From the NCBI RefSeq assembly GCF_001601825.1, contig NZ_LUJK01000015.1, forward strand, positions 1-61,916: 61,916 nucleotides of DNA, in the 5' to 3' direction. The DNA comes from Limnobacter sp. CACIAM 66H1 (GTDB lineage: Bacteria > Pseudomonadota > Gammaproteobacteria > Burkholderiales > Burkholderiaceae_B). Position numbers and translations under genes: made by a program. This document shows, in pieces, positions 27,145 to 35,885 of this stretch. The notes under the pieces are model-generated. The model saw only the letters and a program-made list of their open reading frames with translations. It made no database searches and was not told the origin of the DNA. Each line of letters begins with the position of its first letter. The first letter of the stretch is position 1.

Positions 27145-27753
27145 ATGACTACCAAACAAACGATTGATTTCTATTTCGACTTGACCAGCCCCTATAGCTA
27201 TGTGGCCGCCGAGCAAATCGAGGAAATTGCAGCAGCAGGTAACCGCAGTGTGAATTACAAGCCAACTCTGTTGGGCTTCGTATTCAAAAGCACTGGGAAC
27301 ACCGCGCCCATGATGAACCCGGCCAAGGGCAAGTACTCCGCAAAAGACTTCGCGCGCACCGCGCGCTTTCATGGCTTGAAAATCAACTGGCCGAAGAAAT
27401 TCCCCATCAATGCCACCACTGGCTCACGTGCCATTTTGCAGGTGCTGAACACCCAGCCTGAAAAAGCGGGTGAACTGACCCGTGCCCTGTACAAAGCCTA
27501 TTTTGTGGATGGGCAGGACATTACCGAAGATTCAACTGTGCAGGCGGTGGCCGATTCCATCGGACTGGATGGTGCAGCGTTGATTGCAGGTGCCCAAACG
27601 GATGCGGTGAAGGAACAGATGAAGAACGCAGTGCAGGAATCCATCGATGCCGGCATGTTTGGTGCACCGTACTTTGTGGTGGATGGTGAAGCCTTCTGGG
27701 GCCAGGATCGCATGGAACAATTGCGCCGCTGGGTTGTGCAGGGGCCTTTCTGA
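27145..27753 (+). CDS. DsbA-fold 2-hydroxychromene-2-carboxylate isomerase family protein
   Basis: 202 residues. [17 protein letters not shown] is the N-terminal strand and glutathione-site signature of the HCCA isomerase family (kappa-class GST-like DsbA fold), and the C-terminus has the cis-proline [24 protein letters not shown] isomerase acts in naphthalene degradation, but many members are of other, unknown function. It stops 2 bp before the liuB start, so it is the first gene of the leucine-catabolic operon. A role in detoxifying a reactive acyl-CoA intermediate would be a guess. Confidence 0.85.
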   Translation: MTTKQTIDFYFDLTSPYSYVAAEQIEEIAAAGNRSVNYKPTLLGFVFKSTGNTAPMMNPAKGKYSAKDFARTARFHGLKINWPKKFPINATTGSRAILQVLNTQPEKAGELTRALYKAYFVDGQDITEDSTVQAVADSIGLDGAALIAGAQTDAVKEQMKNAVQESIDAGMFGAPYFVVDGEAFWGQDRMEQLRRWVVQGPF

Positions 27754-27755
27754 AC

Positions 27756-29366
27756 ATGGCTGTTCTCGACTCCAACAATGTCAAAAGCCGCCCCGATTTT
27801 GCGGCCAACCAGGCGGCACTGAAAACACTGGTTGACGAGCTGAAAGCCAATTTGGCGGTGGTGGCACAGGGTGGCGGAAAGGTGGCCAATGAACGGCACA
27901 CAGCGCGTGGCAAGCTGCTGCCCCGCGAACGCGTGGCGGGTTTGCTTGACCCGGGTTCGCCCTTTCTGGAACTGGCACCCCTGGCTGCATGGGGCATGTA
28001 CGGTGGCGCTGCGCCGGGTGCCGGTGCAATTGCAGGCATTGGCCGCGTCAGCGGTGTGGATTGCATGATTGTGTGCAATGACGCCACCGTGAAAGGCGGC
28101 ACCTATTACCCCTTGAGCGTGAAGAAGCATTTGCGCGCGCAGGAAGTGGCCGCAGAGAACAATTTGCCCTGTATTTACCTGGTCGACTCTGGCGGGGCCA
28201 ACCTGCCCAATCAGGACGAGGTGTTTCCAGACCGCGATCACTTTGGACGAATATTTTTTAATCAGGCCAATATGAGCGCGCAAGGCATTGCGCAAATTGC
28301 GGTGGTCATGGGTAGCTGTACCGCTGGTGGTGCGTACGTGCCCGCCATGAGCGATGAAGCCATTATCGTGAAAAACCAGGCCACGATTTTTCTGGGTGGT
28401 CCGCCCTTGGTGCAAGCCGCCACGGGCGAAATTGTCAGTGCCGAAGAACTGGGTGGTGCCGATGTGCACACACGCCTCTCCGGTGTGGCCGACCATTTGG
28501 CCGAGAACGATCAACATGCTTTGGAAATTGCACGCCGCATTGTGGCCAATTTGGGTCGACCCGAGAAACGCTACCCATGGGCGTTGACGGAATCCAAAGA
28601 GCCCCTGTACAGCGCCGAGGAAATTTACGGCATTGTGCCCACCGATGCGAAAAAACCATTCGATGTGCGTGACATCATTGCCCGCCTGGTCGATGGCAGC
28701 GAATTCGATGAATTCAAAGCCCGCTTTGGCAATACGCTGGTGTGTGGATTTGCGCGCCTGTATGGCATGCCGGTCGGCATTGTGGCCAACAACGGCATTT
28801 TGTTTTCCGAGTCAGCGCAGAAAGGCGCTCACTTCATTGAACTGTGTTGCCAACGCAAGATCCCCTTGGTGTTTTTGCAAAACATCACTGGTTTCATGGT
28901 GGGCAAGAAAGTAGAAAACGAAGGCATTGCGCGCCATGGCGCAAAAATGGTCATGGCAGTGGCCTGTGCAAAGGTGCCCAAATTCACAGTGGTGATCGGT
29001 GGCTCCTTCGGGGCCGGCAACTACGGCATGTGCGGTCGTGCGTACAGCCCGCGCTTTATGTGGATGTGGCCCAATGCGCGAATCAGTGTGATGGGTGGCG
29101 AACAGGCTGCCGGCGTGTTGGCCACCGTGAAGCGCAACCAGATTGAGGCCAAAGGCGGCACCTGGAGCAAGGAAGAAGAAGCCGAATTCAAGGCACCCAC
29201 GCTAAAGCAGTTCGATGAACAAAGCCAACCCTATTACGCCACGGCAAGGCTCTGGGACGATGGCTTGATTGACCCGGTGGATACCCGCCGTATTCTGGGC
29301 ATGGCCATTTCAGCCAGCTTGAATGCCGACATTCCGGATACGAAGTTCGGCGTCTACAGAATGTAA
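27756..29366 (+). CDS. liuB: 3-Methylcrotonyl-CoA carboxylase, carboxyltransferase (beta) subunit
   Basis: 536 residues. It is a carboxyltransferase with two crotonase-fold halves: [22 protein letters not shown] at the N-terminus, [17 protein letters not shown], and the later [20 protein letters not shown]. It transfers carboxyl from biotin (on LiuD) to 3-methylcrotonyl-CoA, giving 3-methylglutaconyl-CoA. The operon partners liuC, liuD and liuE follow. The close match of motifs to the methylcrotonyl branch, together with the liu context, separates it from propionyl-CoA carboxylase. Confidence 0.94.
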   Translation: MAVLDSNNVKSRPDFAANQAALKTLVDELKANLAVVAQGGGKVANERHTARGKLLPRERVAGLLDPGSPFLELAPLAAWGMYGGAAPGAGAIAGIGRVSGVDCMIVCNDATVKGGTYYPLSVKKHLRAQEVAAENNLPCIYLVDSGGANLPNQDEVFPDRDHFGRIFFNQANMSAQGIAQIAVVMGSCTAGGAYVPAMSDEAIIVKNQATIFLGGPPLVQAATGEIVSAEELGGADVHTRLSGVADHLAENDQHALEIARRIVANLGRPEKRYPWALTESKEPLYSAEEIYGIVPTDAKKPFDVRDIIARLVDGSEFDEFKARFGNTLVCGFARLYGMPVGIVANNGILFSESAQKGAHFIELCCQRKIPLVFLQNITGFMVGKKVENEGIARHGAKMVMAVACAKVPKFTVVIGGSFGAGNYGMCGRAYSPRFMWMWPNARISVMGGEQAAGVLATVKRNQIEAKGGTWSKEEEAEFKAPTLKQFDEQSQPYYATARLWDDGLIDPVDTRRILGMAISASLNADIPDTKFGVYRM

Positions 29367-29398
29367 ATGCGTACAACAATAAAAACGGAGACACCGCA

Positions 29399-30196
29399 AT
29401 GACAGAACAGTCGAATGAAAAACCCGTGATTGAAACCCGCAAGGGAAAATCCGTGTGGCTGACGCTGAACCGCCCGCACATTAAAAACGCCATGAACGGC
29501 GAAATGATTGCCATGCTGGTCGAGGCTTTCCAGCGTTTGGGCAATGACCCTGACACACGCGCGATTGTGCTGGCTGCAAATGGGGATGCATTTTGTTCTG
29601 GCGCCGACTTAAGCTACATGATGCAAATGGCGCAGCAGGCGGCCAGCAACAAAACCAGCGGCATCACACTTACCAGCCTGTTTCGCGGCATTGCCGAATG
29701 CCCCAAGCCCGTGGTGGCGCGTGTGCACGGCTTGTGCCTGGCAGGTGCCACTGGCCTGGTCAGTGCCAGCGACATTATTGTGGCCAGCAACAATGTGAAA
29801 TTCAGCTTGCCGGAAGTCAAGCGTGGTTTGATACCCGCCACCATCAGCCCCTATGTGGTTCAAGCCATGGGTGTGCAGGCTGCGCGCCGCTATTTCATCA
29901 CTGGCGAAACATTCACGGCTGAGAAAGCGTACGAGTTGGGCATGGTGCATGAACTGACCACGCTCGACACACTCGATGCGAAGCTGGAATCGATTCTTGC
30001 CGAGCTGGACAGTTGCGCCCCCGATGCCATGGCGGCGTGCAAAAAACTCGTTCGCGATGTGTCGCGCATGGACATCACCGCCGATGAAACGCACGCCGAT
30101 GTGGCTGCACGACTAGCTGAAGTGCGCGGCAGTGCCGAAGCCGCCGAAGGCATGATGGCTTTCATGGAAAAACGCAAACCGAAGTGGGTTGGCTAA
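29399..30196 (+). CDS. liuC: Enoyl-CoA hydratase family, probable methylglutaconyl-CoA hydratase
   Basis: 265 residues of crotonase fold. The first oxyanion-hole strand is AIVLAANGDAFCSGADLSYM and the second is VVARVHGLCLAGATGLVSASD. The second catalytic acid region is FSLPEVKRGLIPATISPYV, where the glutamate of LPEVK is in the usual place. In the liu operon it would hydrate 3-methylglutaconyl-CoA to HMG-CoA. It lies 32 bp after liuB, and its end approaches liuD. Assignment to this exact substrate rests on operon position. Confidence 0.88.
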   Translation: MTEQSNEKPVIETRKGKSVWLTLNRPHIKNAMNGEMIAMLVEAFQRLGNDPDTRAIVLAANGDAFCSGADLSYMMQMAQQAASNKTSGITLTSLFRGIAECPKPVVARVHGLCLAGATGLVSASDIIVASNNVKFSLPEVKRGLIPATISPYVVQAMGVQAARRYFITGETFTAEKAYELGMVHELTTLDTLDAKLESILAELDSCAPDAMAACKKLVRDVSRMDITADETHADVAARLAEVRGSAEAAEGMMAFMEKRKPKWVG

Positions 30197-30212
30197 AAAG
30201 GTTATTCACACA

Positions 30213-32264
30213 ATGTTCACCAAAATACTGATTGCCAACCGTGGCGAGATAGCCCGCCGAATTAACCGCACCGCGCAAGCCATGGGTATTCAAACCGTGG
30301 CGGTGTATTCCACGGCTGACGCACAGGCCCTGCATGTGCAGGAATGCAATGAAGCGGTGTGCCTTGGCGAGCCCGAGGCTGCGCAAAGCTACTTGAATAT
30401 CGCCAAAGTGATTGCAGCAGCCCGGCAAACCGGCGCGCAGGCCATTCACCCCGGTTACGGTTTTCTGTCCGAGAATGCCGCCTTCGCGCAGGCTTGTGCC
30501 GACGCACACATCACCTTCATTGGTCCCGGTGTGCAAGCCATCCGCATCATGGGCAGCAAAAGCGAGGCCAAGGCCTGTGTGCAGCCTGCGGGTGTACCGC
30601 TCATTCCTGGTTACTTTGGTGCCGATCAATCGCTGGCCACTTTGCAGGCTGAAGCGGAGCGAATCGGTTTTCCGCTGATGATCAAGGCGGTGGCCGGCGG
30701 TGGTGGCAAGGGCATTCGAATTGTCAGTAACGCAGGCGACTTGCAAGCCGCACTTGAAAGTTGCCAGCGCGAGGCCAAAAACGCATTTGGCGATGCCACC
30801 GTGATGCTCGAAAAACAGATTATCCAGCCTCGCCATGTGGAAGTGCAGGTGTTTGCCGACACCCACGGCAATGTAGTGCATCTGTTTGAACGTGATTGCT
30901 CGGCACAGCGTCGCCACCAAAAAGTGATTGAGGAAGCACCTGCATTCGGGCTCACCGAGCAACAGCGTGAAGCCTTTGGGCGCACAGCGGTGCAAGTGGC
31001 CAAGGCTGTGAATTATGTGGGCGCTGGCACGGTGGAGTTTTTGCTGGATGCGCGTGGCGAATTCTATTTCATGGAAATGAACACCCGCTTGCAGGTGGAG
31101 CACCCGGTGACTGAAATGATCACCGGTTTCGATCTGGTTCAATGGCAAATTGAAATCGCGGCAGGTTTGCCCTTGCCAGCGACCCAGGAAACCATTCACA
31201 TTGACGGCCATGCGTTTGAAGCGCGCCTGTATGCTGAAAACCCGGAGCAGGGGTTTTTGCCTGCCATTGGTACCGTTGAATTGTGGGAAGCACCCGATGC
31301 AATCGAGTTTCGTACCGGTACGCACGCAGGCCGAACAGCTGGAATTCGTCTGGACTCCTCCATGCGCTCTGGCTTGGCCGTATCGCCTTATTACGATCCC
31401 ATGGTAGGCAAACTGATTACCTGGGCACCCACACGCGATGCTGCATTAAAAAAACTGGCTGACGCATTGGCGCAGCTGCGCTGTGTCGGCGTAAAAAACA
31501 ACCTGGCCTGGTTGCGCGGGCTCTGCCTGCATCCGGAATTTGCAGCGGGTGGTTACGACACGGGTTTGATTGATCGAATGGCCATGGGTACTGATCCATC
31601 CACCCCCATGGACACCCTCACGCTGCAGGCCTTGGCGGGCCTTGCCCGTTGGGCTTTGCACCAGCACCCGCACAACAGAAACAGCAAAGATCCGTTGGCC
31701 ATGCTGGATGGTTTTTATTCCAGTTCGCCCCCTTTGCGGGAAGACCGCTGGTTGAGCCGTGACACATCGCTGGCCACCCACACGCATGTCGCGGTGTGCG
31801 GGCAGCAAGTCAGCATTCAAAGTGCTGGGGCCGCATTGCACGTCACGCTTTCAGCCGTGTCATCCCGCGGTGAGCTACCGCGCGTTCAGGGGCACATTCA
31901 GTCGGGTGCCCATGCCGGCAGTGAGTTTGATTTGATTTGGCATGGCGACAACCTGAATGTGCATGTGGGTGCAGAGCAAACCAATTTGCAATGGCAAAAC
32001 CCGGCGCAGATTCGCGCCGACCAGGGCCATGACGCACACGGCGTGGCCGCACCCATGCCAGGCAAGGTATTCGCGGTCTTGGTGAAAGTGGGTGACAGGG
32101 TGAAAAAAGGTCAACCTTTGATTGGCCTGGAAGCCATGAAGATGGAGCACACCTTGAATTCGCCCTGCGATGGCGTGGTTCAATCCATTCCGCACCCGGT
32201 GGGTGATCAGGTGACTGAGGGCACCGAGTTGATTCATTTTTCAGAAGACGACACGGCAAAATGA
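30213..32264 (+). CDS. liuD: 3-Methylcrotonyl-CoA carboxylase, biotin-containing (alpha) subunit
   Basis: 683 residues from the ATG at 30213 (MFTKILIANRGEIARRI); a GTG-type start at 30189 would overlap liuC. Domains in order: biotin carboxylase (ATP-grasp with AGGGGKGIRIV and FMEMNTRLQVEHPVTE), a linker, and a C-terminal biotinyl domain with LEAMKMEH, where K643 carries biotin. It carboxylates its own biotin with ATP and bicarbonate, then LiuB moves the carboxyl group. The stop overlaps the start of liuE in an ATGA at 32261-32264. Confidence 0.94.
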   Translation: MFTKILIANRGEIARRINRTAQAMGIQTVAVYSTADAQALHVQECNEAVCLGEPEAAQSYLNIAKVIAAARQTGAQAIHPGYGFLSENAAFAQACADAHITFIGPGVQAIRIMGSKSEAKACVQPAGVPLIPGYFGADQSLATLQAEAERIGFPLMIKAVAGGGGKGIRIVSNAGDLQAALESCQREAKNAFGDATVMLEKQIIQPRHVEVQVFADTHGNVVHLFERDCSAQRRHQKVIEEAPAFGLTEQQREAFGRTAVQVAKAVNYVGAGTVEFLLDARGEFYFMEMNTRLQVEHPVTEMITGFDLVQWQIEIAAGLPLPATQETIHIDGHAFEARLYAENPEQGFLPAIGTVELWEAPDAIEFRTGTHAGRTAGIRLDSSMRSGLAVSPYYDPMVGKLITWAPTRDAALKKLADALAQLRCVGVKNNLAWLRGLCLHPEFAAGGYDTGLIDRMAMGTDPSTPMDTLTLQALAGLARWALHQHPHNRNSKDPLAMLDGFYSSSPPLREDRWLSRDTSLATHTHVAVCGQQVSIQSAGAALHVTLSAVSSRGELPRVQGHIQSGAHAGSEFDLIWHGDNLNVHVGAEQTNLQWQNPAQIRADQGHDAHGVAAPMPGKVFAVLVKVGDRVKKGQPLIGLEAMKMEHTLNSPCDGVVQSIPHPVGDQVTEGTELIHFSEDDTAK

Positions 32265-33205
32265 GCATGATCAAACTTCCTTCGCAGGTGACTCTGGTTG
32301 AGGTTGGCCCACGCGATGGCCTTCAAAACGAGAAAACACCCATTTCTACTGCCATCAAGGTCGAACTGTGCAAACAGTTGATCGAGGCGGGCATTCACAG
32401 GCTGGAAGCCGCCGCATTCGTATCGCCCAAGTGGGTACCGCAAATGGCCGATGGCGCGGATGTGTTGGCTGGCCTGCAAGCCCTGCCGGATCTACAGGAT
32501 CGTACTGTGTCGTACTCGGCCCTGGTGCCCAACCTCAAGGGCATGGAAGCTGCGATTGAAGCCGGCGTGCAAGAGGCCGTCGTGTTCACTGCTGCTTCAG
32601 AAGCCTTCACGCAAAAAAATATCAATTGCACCATTGCCGAAAGCATCGAGCGTTTCAAACCTGTGGCTGCATTGGCCCAAGCCCATAACATTCACTTGCG
32701 TGGTTCTATTTCCTGCGCGCTGGGTTGCCCTTATCAGGGTGAGGTACCGGTGCAAAACGCAGCTGAAGTGGCTTTGCGTTTACGCGACATCGGTGTGCAG
32801 GAATTTGACGTGGCTGACACGATTGGTGTGGGTACCGCGCTGAGGGTTAGCCAGGTCTTCGAGGCTGTGGGTTACAGCGTGGGTTTGAACAATGTGGCGG
32901 GCCATTTTCACGACACCTATGGTCAGGCTCTGGCCAATATTCTGGCAGCCCTGCAGTTGGGTGTGTCCACTTTTCACAGCTCGATCGCCGGGTTGGGGGG
33001 ATGCCCATATGCCAAAGGTGCAACCGGCAACGTGGCCACCGAGGATGTGGTTTACCTGTTGCAAGGCATGGGCATCGACACTGGCCTGAACATGCACAAA
33101 CTGGTGCAAACTGGCGCGTGGATTTCAGGCAGCATCGGCAAGCCCTACACCAGCCGTGCTGGCCGTGCGGTGTGGAATAAACTGAATACCGAAACAGGTG
33201 CTTGA
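32261..33205 (+). CDS. liuE: Hydroxymethylglutaryl-CoA lyase
   Basis: 314 residues (a second ATG two codons on is equally good). The N-terminal VEVGPRDGLQNEKTPIS contains the metal and catalytic residues of the HMG-CoA lyase TIM barrel. The signature GLGGCPYAKGATGNVATED with its catalytic cysteine is at about residue 245. It cleaves HMG-CoA to acetyl-CoA and acetoacetate, the final leucine-specific step. It is translationally coupled to liuD and ends in a strong hairpin. Confidence 0.95.
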   Translation: MSMIKLPSQVTLVEVGPRDGLQNEKTPISTAIKVELCKQLIEAGIHRLEAAAFVSPKWVPQMADGADVLAGLQALPDLQDRTVSYSALVPNLKGMEAAIEAGVQEAVVFTAASEAFTQKNINCTIAESIERFKPVAALAQAHNIHLRGSISCALGCPYQGEVPVQNAAEVALRLRDIGVQEFDVADTIGVGTALRVSQVFEAVGYSVGLNNVAGHFHDTYGQALANILAALQLGVSTFHSSIAGLGGCPYAKGATGNVATEDVVYLLQGMGIDTGLNMHKLVQTGAWISGSIGKPYTSRAGRAVWNKLNTETGA

Positions 33206-33210
33206 GCGCT

Positions 33211-33244
33211 CAGTGAAGTGCTTCTGCGGTGGTGCACTTCACTG
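33211..33244. terminator. Hairpin between convergent liuE and histidine kinase genes
   Basis: CAGTGAAGTGC at 33211-33221 and GCACTTCACTG at 33234-33244 form a perfect 11-bp stem with a 12-nt loop. No clear T-run follows on either strand, so it may be a weak or factor-dependent stop or an mRNA-end stabiliser shared by both operons. Confidence 0.55.
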
Positions 33245-33267
33245 CCGAAATGACTCATCTGCCCCGC

Positions 33268-35175
33268 TTACTTTCTACGCATTCTGGGAATGGCCATGAA
33301 CACTGCCACGCCTTGTTCCTGGCTGTTGCGCCCGGTATAAAGCTCGATTCGAATGGCTTTGGCCCGAATTTTCATGTGTGCCAAACCACGTCCGCGCCCC
33401 AGTGTGTTGTGAGGCATGCCCACACCGTTGTCGCTGATGTTCAGCAACACTTTGTCGTTGGCCTCATCCCATCGCACACTCAATTCAATCTTGCTGGCTT
33501 TGGCATGTTTGAGGCTGTTGGCAAAAATTTCCTGCACGATTCGCAGCAAGTCGAACAAGTCACGAGAGCTGTAGCCCTCCAGTTTCGGAATGTCTGCCAC
33601 ACTCCACAACAATGTGACGCCACTGGCTTTCAGGCGGCGTTCATACCGCCATCTGAAGTTACCCAACAGCGCCAAGAGGTCGTCGCTTTGCGGGTCGAGT
33701 GAATCAATCGCCATGCGCAAATCATCGAGGCACTCCTGCAATACATCGCGCATTTCATCCTGGCTCAGCGGCTTTGTCTCACTCAGGTTCAGGGCCGACA
33801 CCAAACTGGAACCGACCCCATCGTGAATGTCTTGCATAATGCGCCGACGCTCATCGTCCTGAGCGCGTTGCTGCTCAATTTTGCGCAGCAAATTAAATTG
33901 TCGAAACAGCTGTTGTTCGCGAATGGCCAGTTCTGAATTCAGCGAGTCGTTGGAGGCTTTCAATTCCAGCAACAAGGCGCGATAACGCCTGAAAATCACC
34001 CAACAAGCCGATACGAACAACAGGATGCCGGTGTACTGCGACAGCAACACCGACTCAATGGGCAGCAGGTTCAGCATCGTGGCCAAATCACGAATGCTGA
34101 GCAGAACAAACAGCAGAGAGCTGCAGCCCAGTATCGCAGCCTCAAAATTTTGAAGGCGCCATGAATAAGTTAACAGCAGCACATTCAGAATGAACACCAG
34201 CGGGATTACCGGCAACAGCAGCCAGAATGTGAAATTCAGTATTTGCTCACTGCCTGCAGCGAGTGTGATCAGCGACACTGCTATTGCGTAGGCCACCAGT
34301 CCTCTGGGAATCCACTTCCACCCCAGGTTCATGTACCGTATTAAAAACAGCCCGTACAGACAGGCAAACCAGGCATGCAGACTGTGCACCAGCTGTCCCC
34401 ACTGCGCGTGGGGCAGGGGAATCCAGTCCATGAAATAGCCTGTGTTACGTGCTGCAAAAACGATCACGGCAAGGCTGAAAAACAGGAAACCTTCCTGTTC
34501 CCGAAAAACCCTGGCAAATAACAGCAGAAGCACACCACTGGCAAAGGCCACCAGCGTGGCCAGCATCGACCCGGTCACTTGCCAGCGATACGACGATTCA
34601 TACATGGGTTCCAGTACGCTGTTGGGCCCCAGCCATACCCTGCCCAGTCCGCTTCGGTAGTTTTTGTAGCCTGCAACCTGAATCAGCAAGGTGTTGTTAC
34701 CAGGGATAAGCAGGTCGGGCGAAAACTGGAACAGATAGGGGTAGTTCCAGTGCCGGGTAATGTCCCCCTCGAGTGTTCCCAAGCCACCAATCCAATGGCC
34801 ATTGAGATAAGCGTGAGCATTCATGATCGCCCGTGGCATGAAAACCGCGCTGGGAACAGGTTTGTCAGGACTCAGGCGGAAATCGATTTGATACCAGCCC
34901 TGGCCTTCAAACTCAGGTTGCGTGGTGTCCCAGGAATCGGGAAGTACCACGGTTTTTTTGGCGTTCAGCGCCAATACCTCGCTGGCGCTTAATGTGGGAT
35001 CACTGGAGAAAAGCACCTTGGCCTGCTGAAACATGTAGGCCTGCTGATGTGAATATTCATCGCCTAGCGCGGGCAGTGGTGCCTTGAACGTGCCCAACAA
35101 GGCCACCAGCAACGTCGCCAGAAAAAGAATTAAGAAGCGCCCGGTGAACAGGCGATCAGCAGATTCCGGATTCAA
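33268..35175 (-). CDS. Membrane sensor histidine kinase 2 (NarL-type, DISM-like)
   Basis: 635 residues. An N-terminal membrane segment (about 12-32) is followed by a periplasmic jelly-roll-like domain (about 75-190) with GWYQIDFRLSP and NTLLIQV. Some seven hydrophobic segments span about 200-395, and then a coiled coil. The HisKA_3 dimerisation helix contains IMQDIHDGVGSSL (H451), followed by a HATPase domain with ISDNGVG and GRGLAHMKIRAKAI. This layout resembles 7TMR-DISM receptors, which sense small ligands outside the cell. The start overlaps the stop of its response regulator (35172-35175). It is paralogous to the kinase at 35882. Confidence 0.88.
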   Translation of the reverse strand: MNPESADRLFTGRFLILFLATLLVALLGTFKAPLPALGDEYSHQQAYMFQQAKVLFSSDPTLSASEVLALNAKKTVVLPDSWDTTQPEFEGQGWYQIDFRLSPDKPVPSAVFMPRAIMNAHAYLNGHWIGGLGTLEGDITRHWNYPYLFQFSPDLLIPGNNTLLIQVAGYKNYRSGLGRVWLGPNSVLEPMYESSYRWQVTGSMLATLVAFASGVLLLLFARVFREQEGFLFFSLAVIVFAARNTGYFMDWIPLPHAQWGQLVHSLHAWFACLYGLFLIRYMNLGWKWIPRGLVAYAIAVSLITLAAGSEQILNFTFWLLLPVIPLVFILNVLLLTYSWRLQNFEAAILGCSSLLFVLLSIRDLATMLNLLPIESVLLSQYTGILLFVSACWVIFRRYRALLLELKASNDSLNSELAIREQQLFRQFNLLRKIEQQRAQDDERRRIMQDIHDGVGSSLVSALNLSETKPLSQDEMRDVLQECLDDLRMAIDSLDPQSDDLLALLGNFRWRYERRLKASGVTLLWSVADIPKLEGYSSRDLFDLLRIVQEIFANSLKHAKASKIELSVRWDEANDKVLLNISDNGVGMPHNTLGRGRGLAHMKIRAKAIRIELYTGRNSQEQGVAVFMAIPRMRRK

Positions 35176-35885
35176 AGGTCAAGCAGTCCCAACAGGGTGG
35201 CTTCATACACTGCCTCAGACCTGCTATGCACGTGCAGTTTCTTGTAAATACGCTTCACGTGGGTTGCAACTGTGTGGGTTGAAATACCCATTTGCGCTGC
35301 AATTTCCTGTGCGGTAAAACCGCGGGCCACTTGTTGAATCACCTTCAATTCCCGATCGGTAATGCTGCAGGCCTTTTGCGATTCATCCAGATCGGCCTTG
35401 GTTTGAGCATAATCTGCGTCACAAACGCGAGGAGTTTGCATTTTTGACAACAATTGGCGCGCAATCAGTGGGCTGATGGGCGAACCCCCGTTGGCCACTT
35501 CCAGAATGTGCTCAATCAATTCTTCGTTGGAATAATCCTTAAGCAGGTAACCGCTTGCGCCAGCTTCAAGACTTCGCACTACATGGTCTTCATCACCAAA
35601 TGCTGTGATGACCAGGCATTCTGTTTCGGGTTTGTGTTTGCTTAGCCACTCGATGACTTCAATGCCCGACGAGTCTGGTAAACCCAGGTCGATCAATGCC
35701 ACCTTCGGGTTGGTCATGAACAACAGGGAATAGGCGTCCTGAACAGTGCTGGCCACGCCCAACAGCTTCATGTGTGGGGAGGAGTCAATGACGCGGGTGA
35801 GGTGATCTTGTGTGGCGGGTTCATCCTCGACCAAGATCACGCCGACTGGCTTGGCTTCAATGTGATCGAGATCTCGCGCGTTCAT
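35172..35885 (-). CDS. NarL-family response regulator 2
   Basis: 237 residues. Receiver domain: E20-D21, phospho-acceptor D66 in ALIDLGLPDSSG, T94 and K116. LuxR-type helix-turn-helix at the C-terminus: ITDRELKVIQQVARGFTAQEIAAQMGIS, then HTVATHVKRIYKKLHV. It is expected to bind DNA as a dimer after phosphorylation by the neighbouring kinase. It overlaps the kinase 1 stop by 4 bp upstream and the kinase 2 start by 4 bp downstream, so it is in one polycistron with both. Confidence 0.9.
   Translation of the reverse strand: MNARDLDHIEAKPVGVILVEDEPATQDHLTRVIDSSPHMKLLGVASTVQDAYSLLFMTNPKVALIDLGLPDSSGIEVIEWLSKHKPETECLVITAFGDEDHVVRSLEAGASGYLLKDYSNEELIEHILEVANGGSPISPLIARQLLSKMQTPRVCDADYAQTKADLDESQKACSITDRELKVIQQVARGFTAQEIAAQMGISTHTVATHVKRIYKKLHVHSRSEAVYEATLLGLLDL

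Noticed and set aside
27498-28517. Leftward 339-codon frame over the isomerase and liuB genes
   Set aside because: Antisense shadow; the forward frames match known enzyme families along their full length.
30162-31325. Leftward 387-codon frame inside liuD
   Set aside because: Antisense shadow of a well-conserved biotin carboxylase; no ribosome site or family match.
32610-32625. Frameshift at the A7 tract in liuE
   Set aside because: The tract is read in frame and the protein matches HMG-CoA lyase on both sides.
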